Source of the DNA: Paenibacillus glycanilyticus NBRC 16618
GTDB taxonomy: Bacteria > Bacillota > Bacilli > Paenibacillales > Paenibacillaceae
DNA: 57,445 nucleotides
Direction: 5' to 3'
NCBI RefSeq assembly: GCF_004000805.1
Contig: NZ_BILY01000044.1
Location: 1-57,445 of the forward strand
Numbering within the stretch: position 1 is the first letter of the stretch; every line of letters starts with the position of its first letter. The notes below the pieces were generated by a model. It saw only the letters and a program-made list of their open reading frames with translations, was not told the DNA's origin and searched no databases. The translations under genes were made by a program, and so were the position numbers. This document shows, piece after piece, positions 42,401 through 50,070 of this stretch.

Positions 42401-42443
42401 AAAAAAAGCCAGGGACCCGCGTTATACGCAGGTCCCTGGCTTT
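42401..42443 (-). terminator. Terminator after trxA
   Basis: AAAGCCAGGGACC pairs with GGTCCCTGGCTTT around a loop containing TGCGTATAACGC, followed on the minus strand by TTTTTAG. It is a strong intrinsic terminator 20 bases after the trxA stop. Confidence 0.95.
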
Positions 42444-42462
42444 CATGCTTTACAGCCAAATC

Positions 42463-42774
42463 TTACAGTTGGCCGGAGATTTTTGCTTTCAGAGCGTCTT
42501 TGCTTTGTACGCCGACCATTTTGTCAACGGGTTGACCGTCTTTGAACAGGATCAGTGTAGGGATGCTCATTACGCCGAATTGGGAAGCCAGCTCCGGCTC
42601 TTCGTCAACGTTGATTTTTGCGATTGTAGCTTGGCCTTCCAGTTCAGTTGCAAGCTCTTCTACGATAGGGAGCTGCATTTTGCAAGGTCCGCACCAAGGT
42701 GCCCAGAAGTCTACCAGAGAAACGCCGTTTTCCACGCTAGTTGCAAAGTTATCTTTTGTCAATGCTACTGCCAT
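42463..42774 (-). CDS. trxA: Thioredoxin
   Basis: This 103-residue protein is a canonical thioredoxin with the active site WCGPC at residues 27-31 (Cys28, Cys31), followed by KMQLPIVEELATELEGQATI, and cis-proline in GVMSIPTLILFKDGQPV. It reduces disulfides of cytoplasmic proteins with NADPH-thioredoxin reductase. Start at ATG 42774 after GGAGAGGATG; a TTG six bases upstream is too close to the ribosome site. It lies 63 bases downstream of an Rrf2 regulator with no terminator between, so the regulator probably controls it. Confidence 0.96.
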   Translation of the reverse strand: MAVALTKDNFATSVENGVSLVDFWAPWCGPCKMQLPIVEELATELEGQATIAKINVDEEPELASQFGVMSIPTLILFKDGQPVDKMVGVQSKDALKAKISGQL

Positions 42775-42837
42775 TGTCAATCATCCTCTCCAAAATAATA
42801 TGATAAGGGAATTCCGCCACGCACGTTTTATTGTAGC

Positions 42838-43263
42838 CTAATCGCAACCACAAGCGTGAATTTGCTTTAGTACATCGGAAATCGTGATGCCGCTGAAGTA
42901 GCCTTCCAGCTGCTTCTCGGCTGTACAGAAGATCCCGAACATCACTTGGTTCATATTCGAGCCAACGACGCAATCCATGCCCGGATCACCCGAGCACCAG
43001 CTCGGAATAAACGAGCCTTGCGCCATGACGCGGTATACATCGCCAAGCGTAACGACATCTGGATCAATTGTAAGCCTGTAGCCGCCTCCTGCGCCTTCTC
43101 GTGTATCGACAAAGCCGCTTTTGCGCAATCCGCTCATAACTTTGCGGACGCGCGCGGAGTGCGTGCCTACGTTGTCGGCGATCATCTCACTGCTTGCCAT
43201 CCGCTCGGGCAGATAGGCTAAATAAACGAGACTGTGTACGGCAATCGTAAATTCGCTGTTCAA
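42838..43263 (-). CDS. Rrf2 family transcriptional regulator
   Basis: The 141-residue protein is an Rrf2-type winged-helix regulator: the N-terminal FTIAVHSLVYLA and the recognition region THSARVRKVMSGLRKSGFVD, then GAGGGYRLTIDPDVVTLGDV, define the family. It carries five cysteines (90, 98, 113, 138, 140); the Cys90-X7-Cys98-X14-Cys113 spacing differs from the iron-sulfur ligands of IscR and NsrR, so cluster binding is uncertain, and a thiol switch is possible. The start is TTG at 43263 after GGGAGG. Its own promoter carries a perfect palindrome, pointing to autoregulation, and trxA follows. Confidence 0.9.
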   Translation of the reverse strand: MNSEFTIAVHSLVYLAYLPERMASSEMIADNVGTHSARVRKVMSGLRKSGFVDTREGAGGGYRLTIDPDVVTLGDVYRVMAQGSFIPSWCSGDPGMDCVVGSNMNQVMFGIFCTAEKQLEGYFSGITISDVLKQIHACGCD

Positions 43264-43286
43264 TGTGAACGGCCTCCCTGTTTAGT

Positions 43287-43321
43287 ACTGTAATAATATC
43301 AATTACAGTTAACAATGTCAA
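43287..43321 (-). promoter_or_regulatory. Promoter of the Rrf2 gene and trxA with palindromic operator
   Basis: On the minus strand consensus TTGACA (43316-43321) and TATTAT (43293-43298) are 17 bases apart. A perfect inverted repeat with arms ACTGTAAT (43287-43294) and ATTACAGT (43302-43309) overlaps the -10 and half of the spacer, a position at which bound repressor would block RNA polymerase. Confidence 0.85.
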
Positions 43322-43395
43322 TAGCAAGGCCGCCCGATTTCCGCCACAGTCATAGGGTGCGACGGCGGCACCCCCCTTATTCGCTTAGCTTGTTG

Positions 43396-44229
43396 TTAGA
43401 AATTGAAATTCATGGGGTCGGATCCAAAGCGGCGGCCGACATTAAGTCCATTGATCTTCTCCACCTCTTCGGCGGTAAGTTCAAAGTCGAAAATATCCGC
43501 GTTCTCGATAATCCGGCTCTTCGTAACGGACTTCGGAATGGTGACAACTCCGCATTGCAAGTCCCAGCGCAAAATAACCTGCGCAGCCGATTTGCCGTGA
43601 GCTTGTCCGATTTCCTGCAGCAGCGGCACATCGAGATTACCCTGAAGCAGCGGACTCCATGCCTCAAGCTGGATGCCGCGCTCTTTGCAATAGCTCTGCA
43701 GTTCAGGCTGAGTCAGGTAGGGCTGGAATTCCACCTGATTCACCGCGGGCACCACTTCGCAGTTGCCAAGCAGATCGTCCAGATGAGGTATCAGGAAGTT
43801 GCTGACGCCAATTGCCCGCACATGCCCTTCCTTGTACAGCTTCTCCAAAGCACGATAAGTATCCTTGTATTTGCCCGCCACCGGCCAGTGAACGAGATAC
43901 AAATCGATAACGTCCAGCTTCAGCTTGCGGCGGCTTTCCTCGAAAGCCTTCAGCGTGCTCTCGAAGCCCTGGTTGCTGTTCCATACCTTTGTCGTAACGA
44001 ACAGCTCCTCGCGCTTCAGACCGCTTGCGGCAATCGCGTTGCCTACGCCTTCTTCATTACCGTAGATCGCCGCCGTATCGATGCTGCGGTAGCCTGCCTC
44101 CAGGGCATCCGCAACCGCTTGCTCGACCTCTTCGCCTTCCTTTGTTTTGAATACGCCAAAGCCAAGCCAAGGCATCTGAATTCCGTTGTTCAATTCCGTG
44201 GTTTGCGTTATGGATGTAAATTTGCTCAC
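43396..44229 (-). CDS. Aldo/keto reductase
   Basis: The 277-residue enzyme is a NADPH-dependent aldo/keto reductase of the YvgN/2,5-diketogluconate reductase branch. The catalytic tetrad is complete: Asp51 and Tyr56 (SIDTAAIYGNEEGVG), Lys81 (VTTKVWNS) and His114 (LYLVHWP). NADPH-binding IPKSVTKSRIIEN is near residue 235. It probably reduces reactive aldehydes such as methylglyoxal. The start is GTG at 44229 after GGAGGAG. It runs divergently from a small plus-strand gene. Confidence 0.94.
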   Translation of the reverse strand: MSKFTSITQTTELNNGIQMPWLGFGVFKTKEGEEVEQAVADALEAGYRSIDTAAIYGNEEGVGNAIAASGLKREELFVTTKVWNSNQGFESTLKAFEESRRKLKLDVIDLYLVHWPVAGKYKDTYRALEKLYKEGHVRAIGVSNFLIPHLDDLLGNCEVVPAVNQVEFQPYLTQPELQSYCKERGIQLEAWSPLLQGNLDVPLLQEIGQAHGKSAAQVILRWDLQCGVVTIPKSVTKSRIIENADIFDFELTAEEVEKINGLNVGRRFGSDPMNFNF

Positions 44230-44422
44230 AACTCTTCTCCTCCCTCATTCTAAAAATGCTGCTTCTCAGCTCCCCTATTTTACCATTGATCTTCCCCTAT
44301 GAACAATTAAGCCGCTATCGAATAATTAGCGGGATGTTCCCAACAAACCTGTCATGATGGTGGGAGAGGCGAATACATATGTACGGAATGGCGAATCAGC
44401 AGGCGAAGGAGGTGTGTTGGGG

Positions 44423-44632
44423 ATGGTGCTGTGGTGGAACCGATGGACTGCCTTCCGGACTGAGGCCGGATCCCGGGCTGATGAAATCGACAGGCTGCAT
44501 GCGTATTTCAAATCTAACGGGTTAAAATCAAAGGTAACCTTGGATGGCTCCTTAAAACGGCTTCATGTACGCAGCAACGATGAAGCACGCGCCAAGGAGC
44601 TTGCGGCTTCATTCGATGCCGAGCATTCCTGA
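44423..44632 (+). CDS. Small protein of 69 residues, function unknown
   Basis: The ATG at 44423 follows AAGGAGGTG by eight bases and opens a 69-codon frame with its own strong terminator. The product begins MVLWWNRWTAFRTE and continues as a charged two-part domain with a repeated theme: RADEIDRLHAYFKSNGLKSK and RSNDEARAKELAASFDAEHS flank a short strand-like segment VTLDGSLKRLHV, so a compact alpha/beta/alpha fold is plausible. I do not recognise the family. The frame could start 23 codons earlier at 44354, but no ribosome site supports that. Confidence 0.72.
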   Translation: MVLWWNRWTAFRTEAGSRADEIDRLHAYFKSNGLKSKVTLDGSLKRLHVRSNDEARAKELAASFDAEHS

Positions 44633-44670
44633 TAAGCTTTTGATTCAGCCGCAATCCGCTGTTTTTCGTA

Positions 44671-44745
44671 GGCGGCACCCGTACCGAAGCAAGCCGCAGT
44701 CCCCTTGAGACTGCGGCTCCTCTATCCGGGTGCCGCCATTTTTTA
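44671..44745 (+). terminator. Terminator of the 69-residue protein gene
   Basis: Outer arms GGCGGCACCCG and CGGGTGCCGCC enclose a second hairpin, AGCCGCAGT/ACTGCGGCT, and are followed by ATTTTTTAT on the plus strand. Confidence 0.93.
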
Positions 44746-44761
44746 TCCTTTTTTCAGAGCC

Positions 44762-44789
44762 TTGATCTTCGGGGGGAAGTGTGTATAAT
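44762..44789 (+). promoter_or_regulatory. Promoter of the guanidine exporter operon
   Basis: TTGATC (44762-44767) and a consensus TATAAT (44784-44789) are 16 bases apart, directly before the riboswitch. Confidence 0.85.
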
Positions 44790-44793
44790 ACAG

Positions 44794-44900
44794 GTTAGTG
44801 GTTTTCTAGGGTTCCGCTAAGCGAGAGGCTTAGGTCTGGTCCGAGGGAAAACTCACAGCGATAGCTGTGATCACGGAAGGATAAAAACCTGGGAGTCGCC
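44794..44900 (+). ncRNA. Guanidine-I riboswitch (ykkC-yxkD leader)
   Basis: The conserved ykkC blocks occur in order: TTTTCTAGGGTTCCGC, GGTCTGGTCCGAGGGAAAAC, an ATCACGGAAGGATAAAAACC and CTGGGAG. Variable stems GCTAAGCGAGAGGCTTAG and CACAGCGATAGCTGTG sit between them as expected. The class binds guanidinium and turns on export or degradation genes. Its 3' end overlaps the first arm of the terminator, so ligand binding should prevent termination. Confidence 0.95.
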
Positions 44901-44935
44901 TGCGCCAGCAGTGTACTCCCGGGTTTTATTTTTGT
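44885..44935 (+). terminator. Riboswitch-controlled terminator
   Basis: AAAACCTGGGAGT pairs with ACTCCCGGGTTTT and is followed by ATTTTTG. The 5' arm is shared with the aptamer, giving the mutually exclusive fold used for control. Confidence 0.92.
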
Positions 44936-44976
44936 CTTTTTAAATATTACATCACGTGTAAGGGGGAAGAATTTTC

Positions 44977-45333
44977 ATGAAAAAGCAATGGTTGCAAGTT
45001 TATGTTGCTGCAATTTTCGAAGTCATGTGGGTCACCGGCCTCAAGCATGCGGACCATGTCTGGAGCTGGGCGGGGACGTTTATCGCGATTGTGCTCAGCT
45101 TTGTCCTGCTTATCAAAGCTAGCGGAGAGCTTCCCGTCGGCACGGTATATGCCGTTTTTGTAGGTCTTGGCACGACCGGTACGGTTATATCGGAATCGGT
45201 CTTTTTCGGGCATCCGCTGCATGCGGCTAAATTGTTGTTTATCGCCCTTCTTTTGATTGGCATTATCGGTCTTAAGCTTATTACGCCGGAGCACGGAAGT
45301 GCGGGCGAGAAGAAAGGAGCATCCTCCAAATGA
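44977..45333 (+). CDS. ykkC: Small multidrug resistance protein, guanidine exporter subunit (YkkC-like)
   Basis: This 118-residue SMR protein has four transmembrane helices with the essential membrane glutamate Glu15 (VAAIFEVMWVTGLKHAD) in helix 1. The motif WVTGLKHAD and the helix-3 GTVYAVFVGLGTTGTVI place it in the Gdx/YkkC-type branch that exchanges guanidinium for protons. It is paired with a second SMR protein and lies under a guanidine-I riboswitch, which strongly supports guanidine export. The stop overlaps the partner ATG by four bases, so the heterodimer subunits are coupled. Confidence 0.94.
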   Translation: MKKQWLQVYVAAIFEVMWVTGLKHADHVWSWAGTFIAIVLSFVLLIKASGELPVGTVYAVFVGLGTTGTVISESVFFGHPLHAAKLLFIALLLIGIIGLKLITPEHGSAGEKKGASSK

Positions 45334-45644
45334 ACTGGTTAGCTTTGATCTGCGCGGGTCTATTCGAAATGCTGGGCGTCGTTATGATGAATAAGGTCAA
45401 TGAGAAGAAAAGCGTGAAAAACATCGCGCTTCTGCTAATTGGCTTTGGCATGAGCTTTGTCTGCTTGTCCTACGCGATGCAAACGCTCGAGATGAGTATC
45501 GCTTATGCCATCTGGACGGGGATTGGCGCTACAGGCGGTGCAATTCTTGGCATGGTTCTGTACGGAGAGCCGAAAAACATGCTCCGGATCCTCTTTATCA
45601 CCCTCATTATCGGGGCCGTAGTTGGCCTCAAGCTGGTGGCCTAA
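45330..45644 (+). CDS. ykkD: Small multidrug resistance protein, guanidine exporter subunit (YkkD-like)
   Basis: The 104-residue partner has four helices, the essential Glu13 in AGLFEMLGVVMMNK, and the helix-3 motif SIAYAIWTGIGATGGAILGM. Pairs of unequal SMR proteins work as antiparallel heterodimers. The ATG at 45330 lies within the upstream stop (ATGA). The operon ends in a strong shared terminator. Confidence 0.94.
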   Translation: MNWLALICAGLFEMLGVVMMNKVNEKKSVKNIALLLIGFGMSFVCLSYAMQTLEMSIAYAIWTGIGATGGAILGMVLYGEPKNMLRILFITLIIGAVVGLKLVA

Positions 45645-45661
45645 TTGCGGTTGAAACGAAA

Positions 45662-45709
45662 GCAAGGGGCTGTCCCGCAGCTTTATCAGCTAACGGGACA
45701 GCCCCTTGC
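45662..45709. terminator. Bidirectional terminator between the SMR operon and RNase J
   Basis: A perfect 16-bp stem with arms GCAAGGGGCTGTCCCG and its complement surrounds a 16-base loop. It lies between two convergent genes and can serve both, though U-tracts are weak. Confidence 0.85.
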
Positions 45710-45760
45710 GTGTATATATCGGCTCACTAAACAAAAAGAAGTGGACTGGTTAGGTGCCGA

Positions 45761-47440
45761 TTACACTTCCATGATGATAGGAAGGATCATCGGCTTTCTT
45801 TTCGTTTGTTCATATAAGAATCGTCCTAGCGCGTCTTTTACGTTTGATTTAAGTGTTGTCCATTGGTTTACGTTATCGCTGATGGATTTCGTAATCGTTC
45901 TTGTCACAATTCTGCCTGCTTCCTCAAGCAGCCCCTCCGACTCCCGTACATAGACGAAGCCGCGGGAGATAATATCTGGTCCCGATTTAATCGTCTTGTC
46001 CTGCTTGCTGATGGTTACTACTACAACAAGAATGCCATCCTGGGACAGGTGCTTGCGGTCACGAAGTACGATATTGCCCACGTCTCCGATACCAAGTCCA
46101 TCGATATACGTATTGCCAGCCGGCACTTTGCCGGATTTGCGTGCATCGCCGTTTACGATTTCCACGATTTCACCGTTATCCACGATGAAGGTATTGCCTT
46201 GCTCGACGCCAACGGCTTCAGCCAGCTTCTTGTGATGGAGCTGCATCCGGTATTCTCCATGAATCGGAATGAAATACTTGGGAGCCATCAATTGAAGCAT
46301 CAGCTTCAGCTCTTCCTGGCTGCCGTGGCCGGATACGTGCATGCCGGTTTGCGTGCCGGAGCCGTAAATGACGTTCGCGCCAAGGCGGAACAGCTCGTCC
46401 ACCGTACGTCCGATGCTGCGTTCGTTACCCGGAATTGGCGTTGCCGAGATAATAACCGTATCGCCTTCCAGAATCTCCACCTGACGGTGATTCGAACGGG
46501 CCATCCGCGTAAGAGCGGACATGGGCTCGCCTTGACTGCCTGTGCAAAGAATAACGACTTGATTATCCGCATAGCGGTTCACTTCGTTCGTCTCGATCAG
46601 CATGCCATCCGGGATATCGAGATAACCCAGCTCCGAAGCAATCGTAATCATGTTGACCATACTGCGCCCGATAATTGCCAGCTTCCGTCCCGATGCTGCC
46701 GCTGCATCCACAACCTGCTGCAGACGGTGCACGTTCGAGGCGAAGGTAGAGACGATCACGCGGCGTTCCGCCTTGCGGAAAGCATCAATAAAGTTCGCGC
46801 CGACGATCCGTTCCGATGGCGTAAAGCCTGGACGTTCGGCGTTTGTGCTCTCCGACAGCAAAGCGAGGACACCTTTTTTCCCAATCTCGGCCATACGGTG
46901 AATATCCGCGTGATAGTCGCCTACCGGTGTTTGGTCGAACTTGAAGTCGCCCGTATGGACAACGACGCCTTCCGGTGTATCCAGCACGACGCCGAGGGAA
47001 TCCGGAATACTGTGGTTCGTCTTGAAGAACGACGCCTTCATCGAACCCAGCTTGAGCTCGGAATCGGAATGAATCAAATGCCGCTCTGTCGATCCGAGCA
47101 GTCCGGCTTCCTTCAGTTTTCCTTCGATCAATCCCATCGTCAGACGGCTTGCATAGACGGGCATGCTAAGCTGCTTCAGAATATACGGCAGGCCGCCGAT
47201 GTGATCCTCATGGCCGTGCGTGATGAGCAATGCTCTAACCTTGTCCTTGTTCTCGATGAGGTACGTGATGTCTGGCACGATAATGTCGATGCCGAGAAGC
47301 TCCTCATCCGGGAATTTGGAACCGCAATCAATTACAATAATGTCGTTCGCGTATTGTACCGCGTACATGTTCTTGCCAATTTCGCCTACGCCGCCCAAGG
47401 CAAAAATGGATAGTTTCTTTTCAGTTTTATGGTTATTCAA
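45761..47440 (-). CDS. rnjA: Ribonuclease J
   Basis: This 559-residue enzyme is a metallo-beta-lactamase/beta-CASP ribonuclease with endo- and 5'-exonuclease activity, central to mRNA decay in Firmicutes. The zinc motif HGHEDH at residues 75-80 is intact, so this is the active RNase J1 type rather than the degenerate J2. Further motifs are VVHTGDFKFDQTPV, the beta-CASP CTGSQGEPMSALTRMA and HVSGHGSQEELKLM, and IPIHGEYRM. The start is a TTG at 47440 following AGGAGG. I do not see an rpoY (epsilon) gene next to it, as occurs with rnjA in Bacillus. Confidence 0.94.
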   Translation of the reverse strand: MNNHKTEKKLSIFALGGVGEIGKNMYAVQYANDIIVIDCGSKFPDEELLGIDIIVPDITYLIENKDKVRALLITHGHEDHIGGLPYILKQLSMPVYASRLTMGLIEGKLKEAGLLGSTERHLIHSDSELKLGSMKASFFKTNHSIPDSLGVVLDTPEGVVVHTGDFKFDQTPVGDYHADIHRMAEIGKKGVLALLSESTNAERPGFTPSERIVGANFIDAFRKAERRVIVSTFASNVHRLQQVVDAAAASGRKLAIIGRSMVNMITIASELGYLDIPDGMLIETNEVNRYADNQVVILCTGSQGEPMSALTRMARSNHRQVEILEGDTVIISATPIPGNERSIGRTVDELFRLGANVIYGSGTQTGMHVSGHGSQEELKLMLQLMAPKYFIPIHGEYRMQLHHKKLAEAVGVEQGNTFIVDNGEIVEIVNGDARKSGKVPAGNTYIDGLGIGDVGNIVLRDRKHLSQDGILVVVVTISKQDKTIKSGPDIISRGFVYVRESEGLLEEAGRIVTRTITKSISDNVNQWTTLKSNVKDALGRFLYEQTKRKPMILPIIMEV

Positions 47441-47558
47441 AAATAATCCTCCTATTTATAAGACTGACGACGATTGTTATACTTCAAACTTAAAAATCCG
47501 AACCAGTCACTTGCCACCATTATAGCACGAAAAAATAACAAAATGGAAATAGGCTTAT

Positions 47559-47990
47559 TTAGCCTTTTTGTACCCTGCTGAACTTCCTCCAAGCCGCAAT
47601 CGCCGCGTTCACGGTTAATCCAAGTGCCACGCCGAGAATTACCGCTGCCAAATTCAATCCGTGTATGAACAATAGCAGCATGCCTGCGCCATAATCATCC
47701 TCCGGAAGCGGAAAAACCGCACCCATCAGATAACCGGTAATCATCAGCATCGGCACCCAAATAACAGGGATAAACAAAGCAAAATACCAATACTTTCGGC
47801 GAAAACACAATATAACGGGCAACGCGTATACTGCCGATGTTATTGCAAAAACGATGTACGCCTCATCTATAGCGGCACTATAGCGATAGGCCAGTTGAAA
47901 AAAAGTATTCCCGATTACCGCATAAATAACGCTTAAGAGAACAACGAAAAATGCAGCCCGTTGATAGCCGGGTCTTACCTGCTTCTTCAT
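47559..47990 (-). CDS. Small membrane protein coupled to hisC, function unknown
   Basis: I do not recognise this 143-residue protein. It has four hydrophobic segments (about 12-30, 43-62, 68-93 and 105-128), an acidic loop PLPEDDYGAG before the last helix, and a basic tail WRKFSRVQKG. Its ATG at 47990 shares one base with the hisC stop codon (TAATG), so its translation depends on hisC. No histidine-pathway role for such a protein is known to me. Confidence 0.78.
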   Translation of the reverse strand: MKKQVRPGYQRAAFFVVLLSVIYAVIGNTFFQLAYRYSAAIDEAYIVFAITSAVYALPVILCFRRKYWYFALFIPVIWVPMLMITGYLMGAVFPLPEDDYGAGMLLLFIHGLNLAAVILGVALGLTVNAAIAAWRKFSRVQKG

Positions 47991-49054
47991 TATCGCTTAA
48001 TGATCTCCTTGAGTGCCTCCGCAAATGCGGCCATCTCTTCGTCCGTGCCAACCGTTACGCGCAAATATTGGTCAATGCGGGGCTGTTTGAAATACCGGAC
48101 AAGCACGCCGCGTTCGCGCAGCTGCTGGAACAGAACCTCTGCCGCATGCTCCGGATGGGAGATGAAGACAAAGTTCGCCGCCGAGTCGGTTACGATAAAG
48201 CCCAGCTCTTTCAATTCCTTCGTCACCGCTTCGCGCGTCGCGATTACCTTCGCCGTGGTCTCCAGGAAATAAGCCTCGTCCTCAAACGCCGCTACCGCGC
48301 CCGCAAGCGCAAGGCGGTCAAGCGTATAGGAGTTGAACGAATTTTTAACGCGGTTCAGCCCGTCGATCAGCTCTTCGCTGCCCAGCGCCCAGCCTACCCG
48401 CAGACCCGCAAGCGAGCGGGACTTCGAAAGCGTCTGAACGACGAGCAGATTCGGATATTCGTTCACCAGCTTTGCCGCCGACTCGCCGCCGAAATCGATA
48501 TACGCCTCGTCAATCAGAACAACCTGATCGGGGTTTTGCGCAAGCAACGTACGGATATCGTCAAGCGAGATCAGCATAGCCGTTGGCGCATTCGGGTTCG
48601 GAATAACAATGCCTCCGGTATCCCGGCCGCTGAATTCGTCAACCGGCAGCTTGAACTGCTCACCAAGCGGAATAATGTCCGCCTTCAGCTGGTAGAACTC
48701 GGCATACACCTTATAGAAGCTGTATGTAATATCCGCGAATGCGACCGGTTTGGCCGGATTAAAGAAAGCCGCGAAAGCAAAAGCGAGCACTTCGTCGGAA
48801 CCGTTGCCTACAAATACTTGATTCGAAGCAACATCGAAATATCCGGCGATTTTGCGGACAAGCGCATCGCAGGTTGGATCGGGATAAAGCCTCAAATCAT
48901 CGTTTGTTACCGACCGGATGGCCTCCAGCACTTGAGGCGAAGGCGGGTACGGGTTTTCGTTGGTGTTCAGCTTAATGTATTTTTTGTCCTTCGGCTGCTC
49001 CCCGGGAACATAAGGGACTAAAGAAGCCGTAAGCGGACTCCAAAACTTGCTCAA
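47990..49054 (-). CDS. hisC: Histidinol-phosphate aminotransferase
   Basis: HisC, 354 residues, is a fold-type I PLP aminotransferase. The PLP lysine is Lys211 in VVQTLSKSRSLAGLRVGW; KLNTNENPYPPSP at the N-terminus, VGNGSDEVL and VLIDEAYIDFGG are family motifs. It transaminates imidazole-acetol phosphate in histidine synthesis and often also acts on aromatic keto acids. The start is TTG at 49054, eight bases after GGGGAG. No other his gene is nearby, which is common for dispersed hisC copies in Bacillales. A small membrane protein is translationally coupled behind it. Confidence 0.93.
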   Translation of the reverse strand: MSKFWSPLTASLVPYVPGEQPKDKKYIKLNTNENPYPPSPQVLEAIRSVTNDDLRLYPDPTCDALVRKIAGYFDVASNQVFVGNGSDEVLAFAFAAFFNPAKPVAFADITYSFYKVYAEFYQLKADIIPLGEQFKLPVDEFSGRDTGGIVIPNPNAPTAMLISLDDIRTLLAQNPDQVVLIDEAYIDFGGESAAKLVNEYPNLLVVQTLSKSRSLAGLRVGWALGSEELIDGLNRVKNSFNSYTLDRLALAGAVAAFEDEAYFLETTAKVIATREAVTKELKELGFIVTDSAANFVFISHPEHAAEVLFQQLRERGVLVRYFKQPRIDQYLRVTVGTDEEMAAFAEALKEIIKR

Positions 49055-49134
49055 TGTTCATTCTCCCCTGTCGTCTTTTCATCCTATTGCTTCCAGCATA
49101 AATCATTTGGCATGAATCACCAAATTAGCCGGCA

Positions 49135-49635
49135 TTAAATCTTGCGTCCGACAATAATCAAATCCCGCTCTACCCCGTCAAGCTCGGCTACCTTCGGCAG
49201 GTTCGCCCACTCTTCGAAGCCAAATTTCCGCAGCAGGGCTAGGCTAGGCTCATTGTGGCCAAATACAAATCCGAGCAGCGTGCGAAGACCAAGTCCCGGG
49301 CTTGCTTCAAGCGCCTTCTGAATCAGGAACGAGCCGATACCGCGCGCGCGGTATTCCTGATCGATATAAATGCTGATCTCGGCCGTTGCGTTGTAAGCCG
49401 GGCGTCCATAGAACGATTGGAAGCTCAGCCACGCCAGCATTTTGCCGTCTTCCTCCAGCACCCATAACGGGCGAAAATCCGGTGAATGCTCGTCATACCA
49501 TCTCATTCTGCTCTCCACCGATACGGGCTCCAGATCAGCCGTTACCTGGCGGGATGCGATAGTAGAGTTGTATATTTCGACGATGCGGGGCAGATCCTCT
49601 ACCCCGGCATCTCGGATCGTAAAATCATTGTTCAT
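49135..49635 (-). CDS. GNAT family N-acetyltransferase (phosphinothricin/methionine sulfone type)
   Basis: The 166-residue protein is a GNAT acetyltransferase. It opens with TIRDAGVEDLPRIVEIYNST, has the middle strand SIYIDQEYRARGIGSFLIQKAL with the acetyl-CoA pyrophosphate loop RARGIGS, and ends with GFVFGHNEPSLALLRKFGFEEWANLPKVAELDG, all typical of the PAT/MnaT subgroup that acetylates phosphinothricin or methionine derivatives. The start at ATG 49635 follows AGGAGA; the frame extends eight codons further. Its substrate here is unknown. Confidence 0.92.
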   Translation of the reverse strand: MNNDFTIRDAGVEDLPRIVEIYNSTIASRQVTADLEPVSVESRMRWYDEHSPDFRPLWVLEEDGKMLAWLSFQSFYGRPAYNATAEISIYIDQEYRARGIGSFLIQKALEASPGLGLRTLLGFVFGHNEPSLALLRKFGFEEWANLPKVAELDGVERDLIIVGRKI

Positions 49636-49809
49636 AAGTAGTTCTCTCCTTGACCTCATGTTTCCTTTATTTGATTGTACAGCCTGTACGATTTTTGCGC
49701 ACGTGTAAATAATTTAACCTTTCCCACCCTCTAGAAACCAGCCTAGAACTCTATCTCTCTCTTCCGCTAGTTTCACAGTTTAAGGTCTCGCAGAAACCTT
49801 AAGAGCTAG
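49636..49809. other. Upstream part of the long gap between the acetyltransferase and RDD genes
   Basis: No gene. A degenerate third unit of the downstream palindrome array may be present around 49780-49810 (AAGGTCTCGCAGAAACCTTAA). The remainder is unremarkable pyrimidine-rich DNA and presumably carries the acetyltransferase promoter, which I cannot place. Confidence 0.5.
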
Positions 49810-50059
49810 ACCGATCTTCTCAAAATTCAACAATAAATTCTTTCTGCCGCGCGGTTAAGGCCCTTTAGGGACCTTATTGGGCACTACAATGGGAAAAGCA
49901 AGGCCCTTAAGGCCCCCGGAGGGCCTTAAGGGCTTGACGATCTCTCAAAATCCGACCAAAAACCTTGCATCCCGTGCGGTTAGGGCCCTTTAGGGACCTT
50001 ATCAGGCATTACGAAGGCAAAAACAAAGCCCTTAAGGCCCCCGGAGGGCCTTAAGGGCT
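49810..50059. repeat. Tandem 125-bp repeat with two palindromes per unit
   Basis: Units 49810-49934 and 49935-50059 are imperfect tandem copies. Each contains palindrome P1 (centre CCCTTTAGGG, at 49861-49870 and 49986-49995, flanked by TAAGG/CCTTA) and palindrome P2 (arms GCCCTTAAGGCCC and GGGCCTTAAGGGC, at 49903-49933 and 50028-50058). Both pairs are offset by exactly 125 bp. On the minus strand each P2 is followed by a T-rich stretch. Confidence 0.92.
50020..50058 (-). terminator. Terminator of the RDD protein gene (first P2 palindrome)
   Basis: Thirteen base pairs, GCCCTTAAGGCCC, close a five-base loop and run into TTTGTTTTT on the minus strand, 12 bases after the RDD stop codon. The second P2 copy at 49903-49933 runs into CTTGCTTTT and looks like a back-up terminator. 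Confidence 0.88.
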
Positions 50060-50070
50060 TGCATAACGAT

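Noticed and set aside
43355..43373. Terminator after the aldo/keto reductase gene
   Set aside because: GGGTGC/GCACCC forms a short stem but no U-tract follows on the minus strand.
45863..47413. 516-codon plus-strand frame opposite RNase J
   Set aside because: Complementary-frame artefact of a conserved gene.
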